This document shows, piece after piece, positions 1 to 7,862 of a stretch of 37,024 nucleotides of DNA. The notes beneath the pieces were generated by a model. The model was not told where the DNA came from. It was given only the letters and a program-made list of their open reading frames with translations, and did not search any database. The translations under genes were made by a program, and so were the position numbers. The DNA lies in contig CAMYMU010000059.1 in assembly GCA_947259575.1 (NCBI GenBank), positions 1-37,024 on the forward strand, read 5' to 3'. How positions within the stretch are numbered: the stretch's first letter is position 1; each line of letters opens with the position of its first letter. Source of the DNA: an uncultured Ectothiorhodospiraceae bacterium (lineage in GTDB: Bacteria; Pseudomonadota; Gammaproteobacteria; UBA6429; Thiohalophilaceae).

Positions 1-2
1 TA

Positions 3-893
3 TTAAATTTTTACGAAAGCCTGTCCCATTTTGATCGCTGCCTCAGGGGTAAAAGCGGGATCAATCTGAAGATCGTTGTTGGCAAACAGGCAAATAACCG
101 TCGAACCCATATTGAAGCGTCCCATCTCTTCGCCCTTCGCCAGTTTTATATCCTGGTGATCTTTATAAACCCAGCGATGCACCGGCTGACGATGCGGTGG
201 TGTAATCACGCCTTGCCAAACTGTTTCGATACAGGATACGTTAATCGCGCCAACCAGCACCATCGCCATCGGGCCAAAGGCTGTATCAAAAACTGCCACC
301 ACGCGTTCATTGCGGGCAAACAAGCCAGGTATGCAACGTACTGTTTGCGGGTTGACGCTGAAAAGACGGCCAGGCACATACACCATGTGTTCCAAGGTGC
401 CATCAACCGGCATGTGAATACGATGATAGTCTCGTGGTGAAAGATATAAGGTTGCGAATTTTCCCGACTGAAATTGTTGCGCAATATCATCATAACCGCC
501 AAGCAAAGCCTTGGCAGAGTAATTATGTCCTTTTGCCTGAAAAATGGTGCTGTCAGTTATATCGCCAACCTGGCTAACTGCACCATCAACGGGACAACAG
601 AGAACATTCTCACCTTGTGCAATGGGACGGGCAGATGCTTTGATGGGACGCGTAAAAAATTCGTTGAAACTGGCATAGTGATTGATATCAGCTACCTCTG
701 CCTCGTCCATTTTTACGTTGTAGCGTTTAATCACCCAACTCATGAGCACATTCTTGAACCATTTTATTTTAAGTCGCGTTGCAAACAGTACAATTCGAGA
801 GATCAAATGATGGGGAAGAATGTATTGCGGTAAGGCAAACAGATAATCACCCGTTGATGCAGCCGGGCTGGAAGAATTTTTTTCGTCACTCAT
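3..893 (-). CDS. psd: Phosphatidylserine decarboxylase proenzyme
   Basis: Converts phosphatidylserine to phosphatidylethanolamine at the inner membrane, the last step of PE synthesis. The 296-aa protein carries the self-processing motif MGST at residues 262-265; the family cleaves between Gly263 and Ser264, and Ser264 becomes the pyruvoyl group. The rest of the maturation triad is visible: Asp103 in PVDG and His160 in RDYHRIHM, matching E. coli D90/H147/S254 with small offsets. Length is typical of the family, and the gene is complete although its stop is 2 bases from the window edge. It begins 5 bp after the PCuAC gene and is probably the third gene of a Sco-PCuAC-psd transcript. Identification is secure. 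Confidence 0.97.
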   Translation of the reverse strand: MSDEKNSSSPAASTGDYLFALPQYILPHHLISRIVLFATRLKIKWFKNVLMSWVIKRYNVKMDEAEVADINHYASFNEFFTRPIKASARPIAQGENVLCCPVDGAVSQVGDITDSTIFQAKGHNYSAKALLGGYDDIAQQFQSGKFATLYLSPRDYHRIHMPVDGTLEHMVYVPGRLFSVNPQTVRCIPGLFARNERVVAVFDTAFGPMAMVLVGAINVSCIETVWQGVITPPHRQPVHRWVYKDHQDIKLAKGEEMGRFNMGSTVICLFANNDLQIDPAFTPEAAIKMGQAFVKI

Positions 894-898
894 ACTGT

Positions 899-1369
899 TT
901 AGTGATGGTGATGATGGGAGTGATCTTCAATGGCAGCCTCTTTGACTTCCGCTGCAACTCTGTAGCGACTCTTACCAACCGAAAAGTTTAAGATCACTTT
1001 GTCGCCTTTTTTCAGCGCACGTTTTTTATTGATTAGCATTAAATGCAAGCCACCGCGTTGAAAAACAACTTCGCTATCAGCAGGAACAACAAGTTTGTCC
1101 TGTTTCAGCATACGCGCCATGCCATCTTTCTCTACAGTTTGATGTATCTCAACCGTCTCAAAATCAGCTGACTTGACTTGAGTAATCACAATGTCATTTG
1201 CTGTTGAATTACTAATTTTTAAATAGCCCGCCATGACTTTAACAACGGGTGGTGCCTCAGGTATCCAGGCATCGGTTATCTTTACAGGTTCACTTGCCTG
1301 AATGCTCGTTGTTGCAAACAACGTAACGAAGATAACCCATAAGAGACTAAAATACTTTTTCAAAAACAT
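899..1369 (-). CDS. Periplasmic copper chaperone, PCu(A)C family
   Basis: A predicted exported copper(I) chaperone that hands copper to the CuA centre of cytochrome c oxidase together with Sco proteins. The first 25 residues form a signal peptide ending near SIQA. The PCuAC ligand pattern is present: Met46, His76, Met84/Met87, then His109 and Met111 in GGLHLM. The protein ends in a histidine run (EDHSHHHHH, residues 148-156) outside the core domain that could add a metal site. It lies 2 bp after the Sco gene, the usual pairing of these two families, which supports joint work in oxidase metallation. Family assignment is strong; delivery to CuA is inferred from family and context because no oxidase genes are in the window. 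Confidence 0.92.
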   Translation of the reverse strand: MFLKKYFSLLWVIFVTLFATTSIQASEPVKITDAWIPEAPPVVKVMAGYLKISNSTANDIVITQVKSADFETVEIHQTVEKDGMARMLKQDKLVVPADSEVVFQRGGLHLMLINKKRALKKGDKVILNFSVGKSRYRVAAEVKEAAIEDHSHHHHH

Positions 1370-1371
1370 AA

Positions 1372-2073
1372 TTAACTTCCTGGATGATATTCACGAATAG
1401 CGGTAAAAGTTTTTACAATTTCATCCACCTGCAAGGGAGGACTAAACACGGCACGAAAGTGGCCCTGCGGATCAACTAATATAACCTGGGCACTGTGATT
1501 AACGGTGTAATCTTTTTCGGTCTCACCATCTTCATAACCATAAAGGGCCCCAACCTGGGTGGTGAGAATATCCAGAAATTTATGCTCAGCTGTTACACCG
1601 AGAAAATCTGGATGGTAAAAGGTTGTATAGGGCTTAAGTATTTGCGGTGTATCGCGATCCGGATCGACGGAAACAAAGAGCAATTGTGGCTCGGGGGCCT
1701 GCTTATCCGCCTCAGGCATTCTTGCCCATACCGCTTTCATGACTAATAAGGTCGTTGGGCAGACATCCGGGCAGTGGGTAAAACCAAAAAACAAAAAGCT
1801 CCACTTACCTTTGAAGTGTTCCTCAGTGAAGGGCTGGTTATTGTGATCCGTCAGTCTGATGCCTGCTAACGGCCTGCCCTTTGGGATGTACACCGAGGCG
1901 ATCTCTTTTGGCAATGCCTGCTCACTACTGATGCCGCTTTGCACTGGTGCCATGAAATGCGGCCGTAAATAGAGCCAGAACAGGCTCCCCAACAGCATCG
2001 CGACGATACCAATGGTGAGAATAATGAACGCAGGTCTTGCTGCGCCAGATTGTTTGTTAGGTTCAGGATTCAT
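1372..2073 (-). CDS. Sco1/SenC-family copper metallochaperone
   Basis: A membrane-anchored thioredoxin-fold protein for assembly of the CuA site of cytochrome c oxidase. One transmembrane anchor spans about residues 14-35, with the domain facing the periplasm. The Sco copper ligands are all seen: Cys101 and Cys105 in FTHCPDVCPTT and His193 in TVNHSAQ, and the DPDRDTP stretch is typical. The 233-aa length is normal. The start is the first ATG; there is no Shine-Dalgarno sequence before it, and a perfect TATAAT sits only about 10 bp upstream, so the message may be nearly leaderless. It heads the Sco-PCuAC-psd cluster. Identification as a Sco protein is secure; the exact target oxidase is unknown. 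Confidence 0.95.
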   Translation of the reverse strand: MNPEPNKQSGAARPAFIILTIGIVAMLLGSLFWLYLRPHFMAPVQSGISSEQALPKEIASVYIPKGRPLAGIRLTDHNNQPFTEEHFKGKWSFLFFGFTHCPDVCPTTLLVMKAVWARMPEADKQAPEPQLLFVSVDPDRDTPQILKPYTTFYHPDFLGVTAEHKFLDILTTQVGALYGYEDGETEKDYTVNHSAQVILVDPQGHFRAVFSPPLQVDEIVKTFTAIREYHPGS

Positions 2074-2083
2074 AAGGCGAGTG

Positions 2084-2113
2084 ATTATAGCGACTTTGTT
2101 TTAGATTTGTCCC
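2084..2113 (-). promoter_or_regulatory. Sigma-70 promoter of the Sco operon
   Basis: On the minus strand a perfect -10 TATAAT occupies 2084-2089, with GGGACA at 2108-2113 as a -35 that matches four of six bases, 18 bp apart. The expected start of transcription is about 2076-2078, only a few bases before the ATG at 2073. Confidence 0.5.
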
Positions 2114-2202
2114 AGATTGGCTCATTAATAATGGATATATAGATGGCCTTATCTGCAAAGAGTTCAGCACGTCCCCAGGTGGCTTACTTTGGCCATTTTC
2201 CG

Positions 2203-2231
2203 TTGCAATCCCTATATATATCAGCTATGTT
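2203..2231 (+). promoter_or_regulatory. Sigma-70 promoter of the LexA-like gene
   Basis: TTGCAA at 2203-2208 and TATGTT at 2226-2231 are separated by 17 bp. The spacer holds an alternating AT tract ending in CAG, which looks like half of an SOS box, but the left CTG half is missing. A Shine-Dalgarno-like AAAGGGG follows at 2244-2250, so the leader would be about 20 nt. Confidence 0.4.
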
Positions 2232-2257
2232 TTAGTAATACTTAAAGGGGAATATCA

Positions 2258-2722
2258 ATGTCTAACGTTAGCTTGTTGTTTTCAAAGGATAAAAGACCTA
2301 CCTGGGCACCTGAATTGGAATCCATCGAGTCCGTGGCGGACATGTTAACAGAGATACCTCTACTCGGATTCGTACAGGCTGGGGAGCCTGTTGATATCTG
2401 CGAACAACAGGAAACCGTGCGCGTCCCTGCCAATATGGTGCATAAAAATACCTATGCCCTGCGCGTTCGCGGCCATTCCATGATTGATGACAACATCGAA
2501 GATGGGGATGTCATTGTTATTGAGAAGCGAGAATACGCCCACAATGGCCAAACTGTGGTCGCCATGATCAATGGCGAAACCGTGACCCTAAAGAAGTTTT
2601 ATGTCGAAACTGACGGCATCCGCTTACAACCGGCCAATAAGGAAATGCAGCCGATTGTCCTGAAGAATGATGAAGTACAAATTCTTGGTATTGTCACCGG
2701 TGTGATCAGAACACCTGAATAA
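2258..2722 (+). CDS. Headless LexA/UmuD-type S24 self-cleaving protein
   Basis: A 154-aa protein that is essentially only the autocleavage domain of LexA. The parts of an active S24 domain are visible: an Ala41-Gly42 scissile bond in VQAGEP, the nucleophile Ser74 in GHSMIDDNIEDGD, and the general base Lys112 in VTLKKFY. The first 40 residues hold no helix-turn-helix, and an in-frame stop at 2243-2245 excludes a longer form. The C-terminal part resembles LexA more than UmuD (Ala-Gly rather than Cys-Gly site, GVIR ending), yet the architecture is UmuD-like and no umuC follows. It is 14 bp upstream of a Mut7-C gene and probably co-transcribed with it. The fold and likely self-cleavage are well supported; what the cleavage controls is unknown. 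Confidence 0.88.
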   Translation: MSNVSLLFSKDKRPTWAPELESIESVADMLTEIPLLGFVQAGEPVDICEQQETVRVPANMVHKNTYALRVRGHSMIDDNIEDGDVIVIEKREYAHNGQTVVAMINGETVTLKKFYVETDGIRLQPANKEMQPIVLKNDEVQILGIVTGVIRTPE

Positions 2723-2736
2723 CATGGAGTGAAACC

Positions 2737-3174
2737 ATGACCATCGAAGAACCACGATTTCTGATAGATATTTCGCTTCATAGGCTGGGACGCTGGTTAA
2801 GGGCAGCAGGTTACGACAGCATCTTTGCCGAACAATCTGATTCTGAATATTACCGACTTCGCCAGGCCATCAATCAAGGCCGTCTATTACTAACCCGTAA
2901 TCCAAAATTTACCGAACTACGAAGTGCACCAGGCACAGTGATCCTGTTAGAAAGCGATAGCCTGGAAGACTGCGCTGAAGAACTCTGTGCTCATGTCAGC
3001 ATCGACTGGGAACACAATCCTTTTACGCGCTGCACCGCCTGTAATACGGAACTCGCTGAATCGAATGAACAACACCAGTACTGCCCGGGCTGTAAACAGA
3101 TTCTATGGGATGGGGGGCATCAAACACGGATGCGCGATCATCTCGATAACTGGCACCGAAAGTACACACGCTAA
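2737..3174 (+). CDS. Mut7-C RNase-domain protein with zinc ribbon
   Basis: A 145-aa Mut7-C (formerly DUF82) protein, a PIN-like domain predicted to act as a ribonuclease and fused to a zinc ribbon. The N-terminal signature FLIDISLHRLGRWLRAAGYD (residues 8-27) is characteristic, with acidic Asp11 as the expected metal ligand. The ribbon has Cys99-x2-Cys102 and Cys116-x2-Cys119, followed by the family motif ending WDGGHQTRM. Length fits stand-alone bacterial members. It follows the headless LexA-like gene by 14 bp and has GGAGTG before its ATG. RNase activity is a family-level prediction; no substrate can be inferred. Confidence 0.85.
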   Translation: MTIEEPRFLIDISLHRLGRWLRAAGYDSIFAEQSDSEYYRLRQAINQGRLLLTRNPKFTELRSAPGTVILLESDSLEDCAEELCAHVSIDWEHNPFTRCTACNTELAESNEQHQYCPGCKQILWDGGHQTRMRDHLDNWHRKYTR

Positions 3175-3189
3175 AAAACTTCTGTGACG

Positions 3190-3207
3190 ACTCGTTTAAC
3201 AACGAGT
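3190..3207. terminator. Small hairpin at the convergent gene ends
   Basis: A perfect 7-bp stem ACTCGTT/AACGAGT with loop TAAC sits between the convergent Mut7-C and epmA genes and overlaps the epmA stop. On the minus strand a run of six T lies about 14 nt further on, not directly after the stem, so it is a poor Rho-independent terminator. Confidence 0.25.
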
Positions 3208-4197
3208 AAACGAAATACTCAGCACGTCCTCAATATTTTGCTTACCTGTGGCAACCATGACCAAACGATCAAAACCAACTGCTACGCCACTGCAATCAGG
3301 TAAACCTGCCTCGAGTGCGGCAAGAAAGCGCTGATCGATTTGTATCTCTGGTTTGTTTGCATGCTGACGACTTTTATTTTCATCGAGCATTCGTTGTCGT
3401 TGCTCCTTTGCATCGGTTAGCTCGTAAAAACCATTTGCCAATTCCACTCCACCGGCAAAGGCCTCAAACCGCTCAGCCACCCGTGGGTCATCGACATTGA
3501 TTCTGGCTAACGAAGCCTGCTCAGCCGGATAATGGGTCACAAACGTTAACTGCTGCGGATTAAAGTTAGGCTCGATCAGATGGCTCATGAGCAGATCAAG
3601 ATAATCCTGTCGATCATCCAGTTGTGGTGGCTCTGTGTTTTTGTGGTTTGCAAAACATTGTTTTAATTTCTCAACCGTCGCCGTGAACGGGTCGACAGCT
3701 AAATACGTTTCGAAGGCTTGTGCATACGTCATCGTCCTTGATGGTCCGCTTAATCTGTCGCTCAATAAAGTCGTACAGAGTTGTTCAACTTCACCCATCA
3801 AGGCCTGTAAGTTAAATCCGAGTCGATACCACTCGAGCATGGTGAACTCTGGCTGGTGTTTTGAACCCAGTTCACCGGCACGAAAGACTTTTGTTAACTG
3901 AAATATGTCACCTGAACCGGCCGCGAGTAAACGCTTCATTGCCAGCTCTGGCGACGCTATGAGTTGATAACGATCTTCATTTAAAGAATTACTGGCTTGA
4001 AAAAAATCCAGGTGCGCCTCGGTGCTACCGGTTGCGCTTAGTATGGGTGTCTCAACTTCGAGAACATCACGCTCATAAAAAAAAGAACGTGTCTGCTGTA
4101 ACAAACGCGCTCTTGCTTTTAGAGTGTCGAGATCAGCACTGGGTCGCCAATCAGAATATTCAGATGACTTATTCTTTGGCACGGCCCAGGTATTCAC
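3196..4197 (-). CDS. epmA: EF-P (R)-beta-lysine ligase EpmA (GenX/PoxA)
   Basis: A class II lysyl-tRNA-synthetase paralogue that attaches (R)-beta-lysine to elongation factor P. The three class II motifs are present: motif 1 around VETP (48-51), motif 2 from FRAGE (105-109) to EFTMLEWYR (117-125), and motif 3 GVAVGFDRL (304-312). The tRNA anticodon-binding domain of LysRS is absent, as expected; 333 aa is close to E. coli EpmA (325). The likely start is a GTG at 4197, with an alternative GTG at 4182; both lie inside the end of efp, so the genes overlap and are probably translationally coupled. With efp just upstream and epmB divergent, the whole modification pathway is here. Confidence 0.95.
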   Translation of the reverse strand: MNTWAVPKNKSSEYSDWRPSADLDTLKARARLLQQTRSFFYERDVLEVETPILSATGSTEAHLDFFQASNSLNEDRYQLIASPELAMKRLLAAGSGDIFQLTKVFRAGELGSKHQPEFTMLEWYRLGFNLQALMGEVEQLCTTLLSDRLSGPSRTMTYAQAFETYLAVDPFTATVEKLKQCFANHKNTEPPQLDDRQDYLDLLMSHLIEPNFNPQQLTFVTHYPAEQASLARINVDDPRVAERFEAFAGGVELANGFYELTDAKEQRQRMLDENKSRQHANKPEIQIDQRFLAALEAGLPDCSGVAVGFDRLVMVATGKQNIEDVLSISFTRC

Positions 4198-4738
4198 CGG
4201 TGCGTGTATCGACCTTGATCATGTCCCCTTCTTCGAGGAACAATGGTACTTTCACTACCGCGCCGGTTTCACACTTGGCAGGTTTAGTTCCACCACTGGC
4301 GGTATCACCACGCAGGCCTGGGTCGGTCTCGGTGATTTTCAATACCACATGGTTCGGTGGTGTAATTGCAATCGGCACATCATTCCAGAGTGTCACCACA
4401 CACATATCCTGCTCTTTGAGCCACTGCATATTGTCACTGACGGCATTCTCGTCTGCCCCTACCTGCTCAAAGGTCTCTGGGTGCATAAAGTACCAGGCAT
4501 CACCATCGTTATAGAGATACTGCATATCCGTATCAATAACATCAGCCGCCTCAACAGATTCACCGGATTTATAAGTCTTCTCAAGCACACGACCTGTTTT
4601 CAGGTTACGGATTTTTACCCGGTTGAAGGCCTGTCCTTTTCCCGGTTTAACGAATTCATTCTCGATAATGCTGCAGGGGTCTCCGTCGATCATGATTTTC
4701 AGGCCGCCCCGAAATTCATTTGTGCTGTAGCTTGCCAT
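4169..4738 (-). CDS. efp: Translation elongation factor P
   Basis: Binds ribosomes stalled at consecutive prolines and restores peptide-bond formation. The 189-aa sequence aligns closely with E. coli EF-P through all three beta domains. The modified lysine is Lys34 in [11 protein letters not shown], the substrate of the beta-lysylation enzymes encoded on either side. A good Shine-Dalgarno sequence (AGAAGGT, minus strand, 4744-4750) precedes the ATG. A TATCAT -10 candidate on the minus strand (4778-4783) falls at the start codons of epmB, so the efp promoter probably lies within that divergent gene. It overlaps epmA downstream by up to 29 bp. Identification is secure. Confidence 0.98.
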   Translation of the reverse strand: MASYSTNEFRGGLKIMIDGDPCSIIENEFVKPGKGQAFNRVKIRNLKTGRVLEKTYKSGESVEAADVIDTDMQYLYNDGDAWYFMHPETFEQVGADENAVSDNMQWLKEQDMCVVTLWNDVPIAITPPNHVVLKITETDPGLRGDTASGGTKPAKCETGAVVKVPLFLEEGDMIKVDTRTGEYLGRAKE

Positions 4739-4771
4739 GTAATACCTTCTTAAACTTGGTGGAAAATCTGG

Positions 4772-5842
4772 ATGCCTATGATAACGAAAACTACCCCCTC
4801 ATTGCATTGCCTGAATGGAAAAAGCGGGGAAAATAATGCTGACGGCCAACAAGCGCGAACGGTCAAAAGAGACTGGCAGACTGCCCTGTCCGAGGCCATT
4901 CGCGACCCTCGGGAGCTATTAACACAGCTCAAACTGCCTGTTTCCCTGCTCGAACAAAGCTCACTATCGCCGACCTTTCCACTGCGGGTGACCCAGAGTT
5001 TTATCCGGCGGATGCAGCCTGGGAATCCTCTCGACCCCCTATTGCTTCAGGTATTACCCCTGAATCAGGAGCTTAAGGATACTGACTGGGGCAGCCTGGA
5101 TCCGGTTTGTGATCAGCATGCCATGCAGGGTCCAGGTCTGCTACATAAGTATCAGGGACGAGTATTACTGGTCAGCACTGCGGCCTGTGCGATTCACTGC
5201 CGTTATTGTTTTCGCCAGCATTTCCCCTACCAGCAGGCCAATCCACTGGGTAGTCAGTTACCTGCGACCCTCGCCTACCTCAACGCGCACCAGGACATCC
5301 ATGAGGTTATTTTGAGTGGCGGCGATCCGCTCAGTCTCAGTGATGAACGCCTGTCCCGGATAGTCGAGCAACTGGATCAGATTCCTCATCTCAAAACCTT
5401 ACGCATCCATACCCGGCTGCCCCTGGTGCTACCAGAGCGAATCGATGCCAACCTGCTGAAATGGCTACAGGCAACGAGGCTCAAGGTCGTATTGGTCCTG
5501 CATATCAATCATCCCAATGAGATTGACCAGGAGTTTGCCGAATCGATAGCACACCTGCAGCTCCCAGGCGTCAGCCTACTCAATCAGTCTGTACTCTTAA
5601 GAGGGATCAATGACAGTGCTGAAATATTAGTCAGTTTGAGCCATATGCTGTTTGAGGTCGGAATCCTGCCTTATTACCTGCACCAGTTGGACAAAGTCCA
5701 GGGTGCTGCCCACTTTGAAGTCCCTGCTGAGACTGGGGTCAAACTTCTGGCCGAGATGCGTCATAAATTACCCGGTTATCTGGTCCCGAAATATGTAAAG
5801 GAAATTCCTGGAGAACCCGCTAAGTACCCGATTTTTGGGTAA
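4772..5842 (+). CDS. epmB: L-lysine 2,3-aminomutase EpmB
   Basis: A radical-SAM, PLP-dependent enzyme that turns L-lysine into (R)-beta-lysine for EF-P modification. The iron-sulfur motif Cys139-x3-Cys143-x2-Cys146 ([11 protein letters not shown]) is seen, followed by SGGDPL (172-177). Near the C-terminus [17 protein letters not shown] matches EpmB proteins, which are shorter than catabolic lysine aminomutases; 356 aa fits. Two ATGs are possible (4772 and 4778); GGTGG at about 4758-4762 suits the first. The gap to divergent efp is only 33 bp. Assignment to EpmB over a catabolic aminomutase rests on length and on the adjacent efp and epmA. Confidence 0.95.
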   Translation: MPMITKTTPSLHCLNGKSGENNADGQQARTVKRDWQTALSEAIRDPRELLTQLKLPVSLLEQSSLSPTFPLRVTQSFIRRMQPGNPLDPLLLQVLPLNQELKDTDWGSLDPVCDQHAMQGPGLLHKYQGRVLLVSTAACAIHCRYCFRQHFPYQQANPLGSQLPATLAYLNAHQDIHEVILSGGDPLSLSDERLSRIVEQLDQIPHLKTLRIHTRLPLVLPERIDANLLKWLQATRLKVVLVLHINHPNEIDQEFAESIAHLQLPGVSLLNQSVLLRGINDSAEILVSLSHMLFEVGILPYYLHQLDKVQGAAHFEVPAETGVKLLAEMRHKLPGYLVPKYVKEIPGEPAKYPIFG

Positions 5843-5844
5843 AA

Positions 5845-5980
5845 TACCGCTTATCATTCAGAACCAACCGCCGACATAGATAGGGATGGTCGGATAGAAT
5901 GGCGAAGTAGAAAATGACTATAGCGGTAAAAATACAGATTGGGGGCAGCTCCGAAGGAACCGGACTGCTGAAACGGACCA
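5845..5980 (+). ncRNA. Candidate structured 5' leader of the PilZ-like gene
   Basis: The 158 bp between epmB and the next gene can fold into nested stems: TACCGCT (5845-5851) with AGCGGTA (5922-5928), CATTC (5855-5859) with GAATG (5897-5901), and CCGAC (5871-5875) with GTCGG (5889-5893). A separate hairpin at 5945-5968 has an 8-bp stem with one bulged C and loop AAGGAAC. A second CGGA at 5974-5977 could compete for TCCG at 5950-5953. I do not recognise a known riboswitch; the class I c-di-GMP aptamer core is absent. This may be an mRNA leader or an unrelated repeat. Confidence 0.3.
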
Positions 5981-6000
5981 ATAACGAGGCATAACAAAAA

Positions 6001-7797
6001 GTGTCCAAAAGCTTAGGGCTCTCTATTCCTGAACTTGTCAAACCTGATAAGGATCACTTCGACCTGCGTCAAAAGAAAGTCGATGAGTGGCTGGACAATT
6101 TACCGCGCGCCAATATTGGCGAAACTGCCCGTCGGGTATTTGAAACCCTGGTAGAAATAAACCGTTTTAAATATCCCTATCAAAACCGCCTCCACTTCAT
6201 GGAGGCTTCCAGAGAAACGGTGATGTATGTCACCGACTCGATGAAACGTCACTTCGTCGGTATCAACGCGCCCTTACCTCTCAAGAATCAGAAGATCGTC
6301 GCGGCAACCCGCGAGATACACCATGCAATGGCCTTCAGTTACATGATTGCGATTGAGAATTATCTTGGCTCAAGTATGTTTTTCTCCGATAACAAACAAC
6401 TTGCCACCATGATACAGCGTGCGCTGTCATCATTAGGTAAGGTGTTGCTAACCTGCTATCAAACTTACACACCCTATCCCGCTAATATCTGGTCTGAAAT
6501 TCACAAACTTTATGGCGCAGCAGAAAGTCACAAACTCCTGAGCATCACAATTGTTGACGATCAAAATCTGCATAACATAAAGACCAGTATTAATGCAGAG
6601 TACATACGTATCCTGTTGATGGCACTCACCTCGCCTTATCGTCTACGCCATGGTGAAGCGGGTAAAGTCTACTCTGTTCTGGAACGCTGGGCCGGTAAGT
6701 GCAAACTTAAAACCGCTGACGATAAAACCAAATCGAATTCAGTATTTGCAGTGAACCTTGCCTCGGATGAAGCGCCACGAAACTTTTCACTACTCGAAGA
6801 TGGCTGTAAAAGTGACTTTTGCCGAATACTCGATAGCACCACCCTGACCAAAGCTATTCGAAAAGATCTTAAGCATGGATTTAAAACTGGTGAAACGACA
6901 ATCACTAGTATTGAAATGAATCGTCCCGATCTCTCACAGGATTTAATGAAACGATTACTGATTGCATGGTGCGTTATCCCTAAACGCAGTTACCCTAGAA
7001 ACGAAGTCGACGAACGTATTCAAATAACACTCGGACTGACATCAACCCATCAGGTGATTATTGATGGCAGCCGAAGCAGTACCCAAAACGGTGAAAATTT
7101 CGAACACACTGCCTCGTATGAAACGAACAATGTCATTAATAACATTGCCGACAAACAACCAGACGTCTGGGATATGATTTATTTCCCAAATGAAACAGAA
7201 GGTCTGGATTCACTCGAAGAACAGCTACATAAAGATCAAGGCTCACAAAACAAACAGAAAAAACAGCAAAGTGAAACCTGGCTCATCCTCAACGAAAGTG
7301 CCCGTGGCTATTGCATAAAATCCATCAGTGAATCCAAGAGTCGTGCGCAAGTGGGTGAGCTGATTGGTATTCGTCGCCACGCAACCAACACGACCTGGAA
7401 ATGGGGGGTGGGTGTTATTCGCTGGTTGCGTTCGGAACAGTCTAATGGCCTGATGATGGGCATCGAGATGTTAACCCCCGATGCAGCCGCCATTGGTCTA
7501 CGTTCCGTCAGCAACGCAAAACACGACTACCAACGAACACTGATGCTGCCGGAGCTTAGTGCCGTCAATCAGCCGACAACATTAATTACAACCGCCGTCC
7601 CCTACCGGGTTGGTCATAAATTAGTCATCAATATTCTGGGTAAGGAAATTCTTATCAAGCTCAGTAAACAAGTGCAAAATACCGGACTTTTTGCTCAATT
7701 TCAGTTCGAAATCATGGAGGAGCAAAGTGTGGTTATTCAAGGTGAGACAGAAGATGAAAATGCCCCTGATTTTTCAGGTGTCTGGACCTCGATATAA
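6001..7797 (+). CDS. PilZ-like, putative c-di-GMP-binding protein upstream of fimX
   Basis: A 598-aa soluble protein with no signal peptide or membrane segment. The N-terminal 300 residues look mostly helical and I recognise no domain. Both halves of a PilZ c-di-GMP site appear, but far apart: RxxxR as Arg329-SYP-Arg333, then NxSxxG as Asn431-E-Ser433-AR-Gly436, followed by a WKWGVGVIRWLR strand pair (466-477) and GIEML, as in PilZ barrels. The roughly 95 intervening residues (about 340-425) are polar and low in hydrophobic content. The start is GTG at 6001; an in-frame stop at 5992 rules out extension, and GAGG at 5986-5989 is a distant ribosome site. It lies just upstream of fimX, supporting a c-di-GMP role. 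Ligand binding is inferred from motifs, and the output is unknown. Confidence 0.7.
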   Translation: MSKSLGLSIPELVKPDKDHFDLRQKKVDEWLDNLPRANIGETARRVFETLVEINRFKYPYQNRLHFMEASRETVMYVTDSMKRHFVGINAPLPLKNQKIVAATREIHHAMAFSYMIAIENYLGSSMFFSDNKQLATMIQRALSSLGKVLLTCYQTYTPYPANIWSEIHKLYGAAESHKLLSITIVDDQNLHNIKTSINAEYIRILLMALTSPYRLRHGEAGKVYSVLERWAGKCKLKTADDKTKSNSVFAVNLASDEAPRNFSLLEDGCKSDFCRILDSTTLTKAIRKDLKHGFKTGETTITSIEMNRPDLSQDLMKRLLIAWCVIPKRSYPRNEVDERIQITLGLTSTHQVIIDGSRSSTQNGENFEHTASYETNNVINNIADKQPDVWDMIYFPNETEGLDSLEEQLHKDQGSQNKQKKQQSETWLILNESARGYCIKSISESKSRAQVGELIGIRRHATNTTWKWGVGVIRWLRSEQSNGLMMGIEMLTPDAAAIGLRSVSNAKHDYQRTLMLPELSAVNQPTTLITTAVPYRVGHKLVINILGKEILIKLSKQVQNTGLFAQFQFEIMEEQSVVIQGETEDENAPDFSGVWTSI

Positions 7798-7818
7798 GCT
7801 CGAAATCCTTGGCTCACC

Positions 7819-7845
7819 TCAAGTTAGGTCCTTTTCTGCCGATAG
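7819..7845 (+). promoter_or_regulatory. Sigma-28 (FliA)-type promoter upstream of fimX
   Basis: TCAAGTTA (7819-7826), an 11-bp spacer and GCCGATAG (7838-7845) match the enteric FliA consensus TAAAGTTT-N11-GCCGATAA at 6 of 8 and 7 of 8 positions with the exact spacer. Transcription would start near 7852, giving a leader of about 110 nt. The same element type precedes the chemoreceptor gene at 22.3 kb. Confidence 0.55.
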
Positions 7846-7862
7846 TTTATACAATAATTTAA

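Noticed and set aside
2211-2224. SOS (LexA) box before the headless LexA-like gene
   Set aside because: The AT core and right-hand CAG are there, but the left CTG is missing; only a half-site.
4124-4753. 209-codon plus-strand frame opposite efp
   Set aside because: Antisense shadow of a highly conserved gene; the translation has no family features or ribosome site.
5843-6000. Class I c-di-GMP, glycine or SRP-type RNA in the leader
   Set aside because: A GAAGGA stretch caught the eye, but the conserved cores and partner helices of these RNAs are absent.
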